From: Megaleporinus macrocephalus
Lineage: Eukaryota; Chordata; Actinopteri; Characiformes; Anostomidae
Assembly (NCBI GenBank): GCA_021613375.1
Contig: CM038711.1
Span: 18,539,194-18,603,193, forward strand
Reading direction: 5' to 3'
Length of the DNA: 64,000 nt
The position numbers and the translations under genes are program-made. Shown piece after piece: positions 54,939 through 64,000 of the stretch; position 1 is the stretch's first letter, and every line of letters begins with the position of its first letter. Below the pieces are notes generated by a model that was not told the origin of the DNA, did no database searches, and saw only the letters and a list, made by a program, of their open reading frames with translations.

Positions 54939-57781
54939 TAGCAAGGAGACACGCTAACAACTATTAAAATAGAAATGATGCATAGCCTTGACCAGTTTAT
55001 TTACCCTGTGTAGAAAGATTAATACCTCAGAACCTGTACCAGAGTAATGAAATGAGAAGCGTGTAAGCAAAACAGACCTTCATTTCACCTTATTTGTGAA
55101 CTGTTATAGGTGCTCAGATCCAATCAAATGCCTGATAAATAATTTCACCTTGCAGCAGGACAATGTAAAAAAACTGCAAATCAACTAGCAGTAGGCCAAA
55201 TTTGTCAACGGGTCAATTTAATGATTTGAAATATTGATAAATGGTAAGTGAGAAATGTAACAAGTGGCTTGGAAGTATCCTGGATCTCTTAAAAACATTC
55301 TCAGTACCTTATTAGTTAGTCAATGTAATTGTACCACATCGTATTAAAATAATATGTATTTAATATGTACTGACTCCACACATCATGTTATCTCTCCAGT
55401 CCCCCCAGTTATGTTACAAATACATAGCCTGCTAAAAAATGAACTGTTCAACCTTAAACCAATGCTGTACCTTTAAGGGGGCATTTCCTTTAGTGTAATA
55501 AAGGTTATTTACTAGGTTTACATTTTCTAAAACTATTAGTTTGATGTCCACTTCTCAAGCTTATGCTTTCAATGTTGCACCTACCCATGTGATGTGAACT
55601 ATTCTTTCTCAGAAACGCAGCAATTGTTTGGTTGATTTTATATTACAGCACAAAATATCCAATAGAACAAACTGTAGACGTTTTTATGGATGTTCTGTAG
55701 AAATGTTGTAACGTGCTGCAGCAATACATTCAAGCAAAGAATTGCAGCAGCCTTGTTGATTTATTTACTTGCTTTGAAAAGTTCAGAGCTTTTGTAGGAA
55801 ATATCTGTAGGGAAAATATTTTGCGTTTGGGGCTTGTTTTCAAAACTTTGTTTTGAGAGAATGGAATATGTTCGTACAATTAAGAGACTGTAAAATTCTT
55901 GCAACATCAATAACCACCCTACAAAAAACAACACTTGTTTCAGAGCCTTGTAAGCCCCTGACCTAATGGGGATACGAATTCAGCTTTGTGAAGAACAGAT
56001 CAGTGTTTGGCTGTTTTTCTTTTGAGCGCACAAAGACACACAGACACACTTGTGCACACCTGTCTAAAATTAGAAATGCACGGTATGTTTAAAGACTGCT
56101 GTCATGCGTCGGGTCCTGCCTGTCAGAATCGAGGCCACAGGTGATGGAGATTATCATGTAACAACTGCTACTAGAAAACAATGGGGGCACATGAGCAAAA
56201 GCATGGCAACTGTTTGAGTCCATCAGTGGGCAGTTAGTGGAATTCGTGCTGTATGTGAAGAATGTTGACCAAAGCACATCTGTTTTACTGATTTACATCT
56301 GTTTTTGTGGACAAACATATTTATCCTACTCAACAGCACATACTTGTGTTACGTTTCTGGCCACAACTGTGGATTTTGCCATTTCATTACTTATTGGCTA
56401 TCCACATGTGCATGTCCATGTACACGTCCATTTTATTAGTCAGACTTTCAACGATGGGTATCAATATAGCTGAATTGAAAACCACTGTTAAAATTGACAG
56501 CATTTCATTTTCATAAGTTTGTTGAGAATTGAAACTCTTTCCGATCTGTTTCTTATGGGTGTTTTTTTCGTAGCCATATTTCGAAAGTTTTGTCCTGGGT
56601 GCTAGAGTCTGGACCCTGGATTGATTCTGGGCTCGTTTGGGGTAGGTGCTCATTAGCGCTGGTTTTCTTTTACACATCCAAACTGTTAATTACGCAATTC
56701 CATACTTCACTTTTCTGTGTGCAGATTTGGAGAGGGTTAGTCTACTGTTCATTATTTTCATTGGATACTGACGCTCAAGCGATACGTAACAACACTTTTT
56801 GGATCTGTGGCAATTCACTGTACAGAAGCTCCTACAAAGAACGTGCTATTGTTGTATGAAAAGGTTTGTAGCCATGCGGGAGGGCATGATGTGTATTTTT
56901 TGTTTTCGTTAGTTTAACTCTTCACTTAACTCACTTAACTTAAATTTAAATCCTGAAAACACCTTCACCCACACAGTGATTTTTTATGTGTTTTAATATA
57001 ATTTTAGTTTCTATTGGTTCATTAATTATGAAGTGTTAATATAAAGCTGATGTTGTCAAAACACAAAAAAAGCTTTAGTAAAAGTTCTGCCAGGAAGTAT
57101 TTAATGCTACATCATACATTCATTACTCCTGACCAATAGCTAATCTACACCAGTGTTTAAAATGATTCTACCTGCCACTCTCTCCAGCTGTATTCATGTG
57201 CCTATGTTTTGACATTCCCCTCCCCTTCCCCACCAATGCCCAGCTGTTGAAGTGGTGGGCTTTACGATAAGCGAAGGTCTTCATGCTCCAAGACTTGGAT
57301 AGAGGACTCCTGGAGTTAAAATAATTGTATCCTTTACATTCTTTTAGCACATCCAGGATTAAAATGATCTTTCACCACTCCTGAGTCTTTCTGGAAGAAC
57401 TATAATTTTATTACAACAGCGGCAGTAGGTCACTGTTGGCCAAAATAAAACGTAGAGGAGACATTTACGGTTCCTGGGGGAAAACAGGGGAGTTTGGAGT
57501 ACACTTAACACTTCAAGGAAACATCTACATATAAGAAAGTTTGTAGTTGCCCAAGAGCTTCAGCGGGTACAAGTGGAGAAACCTGATCCTACTTCAGTAT
57601 GAATATGGGTGTTCTTAAAAGAGCTAGTTAGTCACTGTCACGTATTGCTATGGGTAATTCAAACACCTTGAAGAACCGAAGAATCTAAAGTTGACATGTT
57701 GTTTCTTTAAACTCCATGTGAACTTCTCAGTCCTCCAATGACAACCGCAAGGTGGATTGTGTAAGCTGTTGATTGGGTTTG

Positions 57782-57783
<2 letters not shown>
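54939..57783. other. AT-rich DNA, no gene seen
   Basis: About 2.8 kb. A weak family-1-like piece (TTTCTATTGGTTCATTAATT then ATGAAGTG) is at about 57007-57035. Frames at 56237-56473, 56387-56677 and 56590-56859 have no recognised domain. Confidence 0.4.

Positions 57784-57819
<36 letters not shown>
57784..57819. repeat. (GT)n microsatellite
   Basis: About 18 GT units. Confidence 0.97.
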
Positions 57820-57820
<1 letters not shown>

Positions 57821-60015
57821 AAATGTCTCAGCCTTCAGTGTGTTCATTCAAGCGTCTCCACTCTACTGCATCGGTGAACTTTGGCTATTAGTGTTTGGCC
57901 TATAGTTGGGGCCAGAACTGTCAAAACAAAGAATAAAACTCCTCTACAATAAGACTAATTTCTTTTAGCGCCCATATGGGATTCCTGTGATATGTCAGCG
58001 CTAAGCTAATAGCAGTTTCTGTGAACATTCTAGATTAAACACAGACATTAGAAGTTTGTAAAAAGAACAGACAGTATCATGCTGTCCAAACAAAATTTTG
58101 GAGATGTGAGTTTTACAGTAATTCTTTCATTAAAGAAGCCTGTTCATGGTCAGTGATGTATTTAGGACATAAAGACGTCCTGAAGTGACATTTATTCTCA
58201 AAAGTTGGTCCCACCATTGTAAATGGAAATATGATAGCTTAATTCCAGCAACAGTGGTGGTCAATAATTTTAGACCTTAGTTCAGCTCTTATGGTCAGAA
58301 CCAAAAGCTTGCTGGCTGATTTGTTCAATTTCCTGATTAGATACATTTCCAACTGGTCATTTCAGGAATTGAACTGGGGATGGCCTAAACACCATTTTTA
58401 TAAGCTTTGAATACTCACACTTCTTTAGGCATTTGTATCTTAGGCATCTCTGCTTTAACTTAAAGGGCCACATAAAAAGCTTAATGCTTCCAAAAGCATG
58501 AATAACAGAGTAACAAATAAATAGTCAAGTATTTCAATTATTCTGGTAAGATATTAATTTAAAAAAAAGGTTAACGGGTTGGGTTTTTAGGTTTGTGTAT
58601 TTATTAAGTATATATTTAACGGTACTGTAAAGAGTGGGCATTTGCTTCATAGGAAAGTGTTGCACTGTTGTGTTATCATTTGTTCTCATTAATGTGTAAA
58701 TAATGGCACAATGATAGTGGTAATGGGCCCAACACTGAGGTTAGTATGCTGCTGTCATGGGATTGCATGGACCTTGTGTAACCTACTGTCACATCATAAA
58801 AAAATTGCTGACCACAGAAATTTGATAATCAGGGAGGGCCCAACGAAGTAACTTGATGATCTGTTGTGCACAAGTTCATGGTCAATCATGACCCCCCCCT
58901 ACACCATAATTAAACCTATGTTCCCATCCACACTGGCTGTCTGCAGATGTTCATGAGATCACGTCTGGCCCCGGAACACTACAGTATGTATAAATGTACA
59001 CATGTTGGACTGTACTTGTTTTCATGGACAAAGGAATATATGGCTGATGAGGTGTGAAAAGTTTGTGTGTGGAGGTGTGAACAGGTGCACGGGTTCACTG
59101 GAGTGCAGGAATGAGAGCACCTCCAGGTGCACAGCTGCTGGGAGGAGTACCGGTGAGACCAGCACATATACTCACACTGATGACATGACAGGTCCTCAGG
59201 GAGGATACCTTGTGAGGCTGTGTGTGTGGGAGGGTGCTAAAGTACTTGGGAGTGTGTTTGCATAGCAGAGTTCCAGCAGACGAGGCTGGTGAAAGAGAAA
59301 GCAAAATGCCTAATGAAAGATTGAAATGATTCTATGTTTGTACGTGCATGTCTGCGTGTGAGCTCGACAGACAAGGGCGAAGACTCAGAGAGAATGATGC
59401 TTAGCTTATTTGTAGGCCGACCCTGTCTGGCATTGCCTGAGTAAGTAATGTTTCAGTCAATACACAGATACACACAATTAGGGGGTTTGCAAAGCGACTG
59501 TTTATCAGCTTTAATGGAATCCCAATGCAAATGTTACTTCCTATTACATTTCTCTTAGGTAACAGCTGCTTCCCTCACACCTTCAGACAGGTTAACATTA
59601 AACAAGGATCTTCATGAATTGACTCACAAGAGTGTTTTTGTCACACTACTGCTGGACAGTACAGATATAATTAATCATTGGCTGATTTATAAATAACTAC
59701 AATATAATAAAACGCAGCAGTGGATAGATTTTAGATCATATAATATCAGAATTAAAACACTTGGATTTCATTCATTTTACTGCATTTATGACCCCCAACA
59801 AATGCAGACCACATATACACAGTGGACTAGATACACACACACTTAAACGTTACACACTTACATCAGTGTAACAAAAAGTTCAATATTTTTCCAAGCAACA
59901 TGCAATAATTTGTAAATACAATTTTAAGAGTTGTTGACTTTTTATTATTTATATTGTATATACTGAACTGTTTATCTGTTTTTTGTACCTTTAGTGCCTT
60001 GCTATCCATTTCCTG
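57820..60015. other. AT-rich DNA, no gene seen
   Basis: No exon or bounded element. The 87-codon frame at 59002-59265 lies in GT-rich sequence and has no support. Confidence 0.4.
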
Positions 60016-60335
60016 CTGTATGAGTCAGTGATGGAGGGTGGGTCAGTGATACAAGGCTGTCAGTCTGTATGAGTCAGTGATGGAGGGTGGGTCAGTGATA
60101 CAAGGCTGTCAGTCTGTACGAGTCAGTGATGGAGGGTGGGTCAGTGATACAAGGCTGTCAGTCTGTACGAGTCAGTGATGGAGGGTGGGTCAGTGATACA
60201 ATGCTGTCAGTCTGTATGAGTCAGTGATGGAGGGTGGGTCAGTGATACAAGGCTGTCAGTCTGTACGAGTCAGTGATGGAGGGTGGGTCAGTGATACAAG
60301 ACTGTCAGTCTGTACGAGTCAGTGATGGAGCACTG
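60016..60335 (+). repeat. 49-base minisatellite, about 6.4 copies
   Basis: Units begin at about 60019, 60068, 60117, 60166, 60215, 60264 and 60313 (partial). Each contains GAGTCAGTGATGGAGGGTGG then GTCAGTGATACAAGGCTGTC. Copies differ at only a few sites: TATGAG in copies 1, 2 and 5, TACGAG in 3, 4, 6 and 7, AATGC in copy 4 and AAGAC in copy 6. High similarity suggests recent or ongoing expansion. GTCAGTGAT occurs twice per unit. Confidence 0.97.
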
Positions 60336-60457
60336 TCAATTTATTGTTCACTGAAATAATAGGGCCATGTCCAGACAGTTCACAGTGAGGATGGAAAAAC
60401 AAATGTTTTTGTTTTTAAATTCCAATTATTTTACACACACGAGTGTGGAAAAGGATG

Positions 60458-60616
60458 TTGAAAATTCTGGTTCCATTAAATTATTCCATTGAATTATTTT
60501 ATTATCAATATATTCCATCAAATTACATTGAAGCAAAGTGAGTTTTTGGTCTCTCCTGTAAAGCTACAATTTTGGAGATACTTGTTTTTCATTGGACAGC
60601 GACGATATATATATTT
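60458..60616 (-). mobile_element. Inverted-repeat element (family 1), half copy
   Basis: Contains AAATTCTGGTTCCATTAAAT, GGTCTCTCCTGTAAAGCTAC and ends TGTTTTTCATTGGACAGCGA then CGATATATATAT, a near-perfect inverse of the terminal repeat at 54671. A roughly 30-base duplication-like stretch (TATTCCAT... repeated) lies at 60480-60520. The distal half is missing. Confidence 0.7.
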
Positions 60617-60924
60617 ATTAAATTTAGCTTATTATTTCATTATTTTGAAATTTTGTTGATTTTGTAGTTAATATTAAATGCTAAATTAGTGGCAGTCAGT
60701 GATTCATTTTGTGTTTTGGTAGGTGCAGAGTAATAATATTAGTACTTGCCGTGTGTAAAATTAGAAAGTAGTGGTCTTAAAATGTTGCCCATGTATCATG
60801 GTATACAAATATATATATATATACTTTATATCTATCTTACACTTGTGTCCTGTAGTTTTAGTAAGAGTAAGGACCATCATGCTGCTGGTTACATCAGAGT
60901 CAGAATGTTTTTCCTGAAAATGTG

Positions 60925-60928
<4 letters not shown>
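60617..60928. other. AT-rich DNA, no gene seen
   Basis: Contains a short TA run at about 60808-60822. The 116-codon frame at 60746-61096 is opened by the CA tract to its right. Confidence 0.4.

Positions 60929-60978
<50 letters not shown>
60929..60978. repeat. (CA)n microsatellite
   Basis: About 25 CA units. Confidence 0.98.
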
Positions 60979-60979
<1 letters not shown>

Positions 60980-61099
60980 TTGACATTAAGCCCAAGACAG
61001 CCGAGCCAGACGCACACACTCCGACCTCTGTGCGTCCTTGTACGTCTCCAAATGTATTCATCAGTTGATGCTTTTTTCTCACGCAATGAATTTTAACAA

Positions 61100-62100
61100 C
61101 ATTTTTCCTCCTCCCTTCTTTTCCTATCCTCCATTTCAGCACATCTAGGGCCACTGTGTCCCAGCCCTGCTGGAAATTATTCTTGTTATTATCTTTCAGA
61201 AACTCCAATTCCGACATGTCCTGTGGAGAAACAAAGCCTCGGCGTGGTGGATGAGGAGCTGAGCGCCACGCTGAATGACAATTTCCTCCGGCTCTGGGGG
61301 AAATTAGTTCTCTGACAAATGAGCGTCAGTATAGTGGAGATTCGGGGCTGCCTGGAGGTCTGATTGATGGGACACTGAGTGTCGTGCAATAGATGCTGAA
61401 AGTTTTAAATTGTGCTAGCAATTCTGAAGCATGCTGACTAACAATTCCCGCAGGGATGATCACGGCAAAAAACAAACAATAAAAGAAACAACTAATCACA
61501 AATAACTCATTTAAACTAATTGCCAGACAGATGCAGAACACAGAGAACTAGACAGAAGGTAGAAAAACAGTGCATCAGGAATTAGCATACTAATTGAACA
61601 CACAAAATGCGGGTGGAGTAAATCCTGAAAAAAAATCATTTTCAATCAATGCACGCCGGCCCCAAAATCACACCTGTCAATGACCCACGTCAGTGACTCT
61701 TTAATCAGATGCTACAAGCATAAACAGTGTTTATTACCAGCAGCAGAACAGCAGAATGCTGGCCCAGCCCGCGCTACAGGCCAGCGCACAAACGAGAATG
61801 AAAAATCCCATTAGCTGTGGTCATAAGAGCATGAGGTTTGGAATGAAGGGTTACATGCAAATCAGCACCCAGGCAGGAGGCAATAATGTCAGTCTGCGTT
61901 GCGCAACACAGTAATGTCAGTCCGGATCTATTAGAGGAAAGCCGCTAATTACCGCCGACTCTGTGGCTGATTAAAAGACATCGCCAAGCAGCAGCGCGCA
62001 GCATTATGCTAATGATGACTCATTTAGGGGTATCAGGGTCTTAGGGCCTTCTGTGAGCATTTGAGGGAGTGAAATGTGCACCAGCCCGACTCAGGTGAGT
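61100..62100. promoter_or_regulatory. Candidate conserved noncoding region O
   Basis: About 1 kb of repeat-free sequence with balanced composition. Words include GGAAATTATTC, AATGACAATTTCC, GGGGAAATTAGTTC, GGAATTAGCATACTAATTG, CATTAGCTGTGG, ATGCAAATCAGC (octamer/POU-type), GCCGCTAATTACCGCC, TTATGCTAATGATGACTC. This is the richest run of factor-like words in the right half of the window, and it has no coding support. Confidence 0.42.
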
Positions 62101-64000
62101 GTTCAGACTTCTTATTGGATACATTTTAAATAAAATGCATTCTGTTCAGTTGATGGATGAGTGTTTGTTGGCCTTTCTTTACAATACATTTACAGCTGCT
62201 AGATTCATTTCCAGAATTTCATGTCTTTTCCAGTTCATTTCTCTTGCACTCCTAAATATAAACTTGTTTGTGGAGGGATACCATAGAACTGGGGGCCCTA
62301 ACACTTTGTATTAGTGGGCCAAATGTCTTTGTGGTGGGCTGAGGGCCAAACCAGTATATGAATACAGATAGAATTTTTAGAAATGTATGTTATGATGTGT
62401 ACAATATTTTGTCATTAAAATGTTACTATAAAAAAATATTAATGAAAATTTGTATTTCGGAGGCAGCAAACCTAAGATTTTTATTTATCAGGCCATATTT
62501 CTGTCCTGATACCATTAGATCAGTAAACATGTGGATAATCTAATAGAGGTTATGTAGAAAACATTTGATTGTACCTAATATTAATATGGGCTTATAGTAA
62601 CTTTTCATAGCCTATCTTAGTATAGTAAAAACAACATAATTAACTTTTTTGTATCTCTTTATTTGTGACAAAATACAAGCATTTCTGATTAGCAAAGCAG
62701 GGGGTTAAATACAGAGAAAGCTTAAATAAACCAAACAGGAGTAAATCTTTATTTAATGTCTTAGTCCACAAACCAGAATTAGAATATTGAATTATGATTG
62801 CAGAGGGTCAGTAACTGACCTGAGGAGCGATTCATTGGCAATAGTTCATAACCAGGATTTTATTAGCTTAAAATAGAACTGTGTCTGTGTACTGGGTTTG
62901 GTTATACCATGATGTGGCTTTTAATCTGATTAGTTTCACCTGTAAATAATGAGGTATGTCAGATGTGTCCTTTAGTAACACATCACTGGATGTTCCTACT
63001 TAAAGACCTTGAAATTCCTAAGAGATGCTCATAAACCTCTCTTACTCGTAAATCTTGTACAGATGAGTATGACTGCTTATGCAAACAACCAGAGGCACAA
63101 CACAGTGTGTGGTGAACTATATTGCCTCCAGTTGTCTACATAAGCAATCGTGAAATCATATATATGACTAACAAGTAGGGAATTACAGGAAGTACATTGC
63201 AAATGCATCAGCTTTATTTTCCATGAATTTTTATTGAAGAATGGGTCTTTAATTCAAAGGATCTGCCTGTATTCCTGGTTTGTGTAGTACATGAATGCAA
63301 TGAGAAAGATAATTTGTTCCTAGTCAATATTTCTCTGTAACCACATTAGAAATGCTCACATCCAACTTTATTTGAGATAGACAGAGCATTAGGAATGCAA
63401 ACTGAATTCACTGTGACTAGTGGAAATCCTATGTAGTTAGTAAATACTAACATTATCAAACACTATCAAAACAAGCAGAACTAGAATCTCTGACAACTAT
63501 ATAAAGAATTCACTAATGCATGCAATAGTGAAGGACAATGGCAGTCAAAACTATGTGTGTGGGGTGTTTAGAAGATCCAGCAAAAAGTTTAAAAAATCAA
63601 AAAAAAAAGTACTGACAATACTCTTTGGTAGGGAGTACTGGCCTTACTGGCCTTCTACCCAAGTAAAAATTTGGCTGTATTGTGCTTTATTTCATTATTT
63701 GCAGTGAATGTTTTATTTATTAGTTTATATTAAATTCATTATTTTAAAATCTAATAACAAGAACAGAATCCTCAATTGGTAGGTTGCATACATACATTGA
63801 CATTTGTATATAAGCCATAAAAAATGTGACTTCAAGGAAGGTCTAATGAGTTCTGTGAAAAATATGTCTGTCAGTTTTTATTTATTCCGTTCAGTTTGTT
63901 CATTTAGCTATACTACTTTGTTTCTTATAATAAAGAAACCATAATATTTTCCATTGTTGTACCTTGGTAGATATAGTCAAGTAAGTTCCATTGTTTAAGA
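62101..64000. other. AT-rich DNA, no gene seen
   Basis: Only short chance frames. GGGGGCCCTAACACTTTGTA then TTAGTGGGCCAAATG (62289-62324) has the texture of an old repeat. Nothing else is identifiable to the right edge. Confidence 0.4.

Noticed and set aside
60016..60335. CRISPR-like regular spacing
   Set aside because: The whole 49-base unit is repeated with no unique spacers, and the genome is eukaryotic. It is a minisatellite.
60746..61217. Thr/His- or Cys/Val-rich frames on both strands
   Set aside because: Translations of the long CA tract.

Overview
The window looks like a gene-poor stretch of a teleost fish nuclear genome. The evidence is an AT-rich background with sharply bounded CpG-rich patches, long CA/TG, AT, CT, GA and ATCT microsatellites, many degraded Tc1/mariner-type elements with familiar fish terminal sequences, and a truncated non-LTR retrotransposon whose reverse-transcriptase blocks match a common fish LINE type. 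There is no operon-like packing, and almost all open reading frames are short chance frames. I can be fairly confident of 'teleost'; an otophysan (characin/catfish-like) is only an impression.

Layout. Positions 1-2690 are probably the first intron of a gene reading leftward off the window. Its candidate first coding exon (2690-2771, minus strand) encodes a signal peptide and ends at a good phase-1 splice donor inside a CpG island (about 2580-3070). A second CpG-rich island lies at about 6180-6960 with no exon I can assign. From about 7 kb to the right edge I see no confidently coding gene. Two short exon-like segments (19542-19764 and 28476-28589, both plus strand) have plausible splice sites and start codons but are unproven.

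The remaining 57 kb alternates two kinds of DNA. One is repeat-derived, AT-rich DNA. It contains a dispersed inverted-terminal-repeat element seen in about nine copies, a second dispersed family in three copies, Tc1/mariner fragments, SINE-like pieces, one LINE fragment, two minisatellites (44888-46022 and 60016-60335) and several microsatellites. The other is a series of repeat-free blocks of balanced base composition, several rich in homeodomain-type TAATTA/ATTA words (for example 9990-10720, 22440-22680, 29520-30350, 49770-50480, 52280-53160 and 61100-62100). These resemble the conserved noncoding elements that fill regulatory gene deserts around neural and developmental genes. Conservation cannot be tested from one sequence, so they are candidates only.

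Taken together, the window reads as the 5' end and upstream regulatory desert of a secreted or cell-surface protein gene, possibly an immunoglobulin-superfamily neural adhesion gene, invaded by several small DNA-transposon families. I found no RNA gene, CRISPR array or virus, and no clear new molecular system. The most distinctive unexplained structures are the multi-copy inverted-repeat element and the complex minisatellite.
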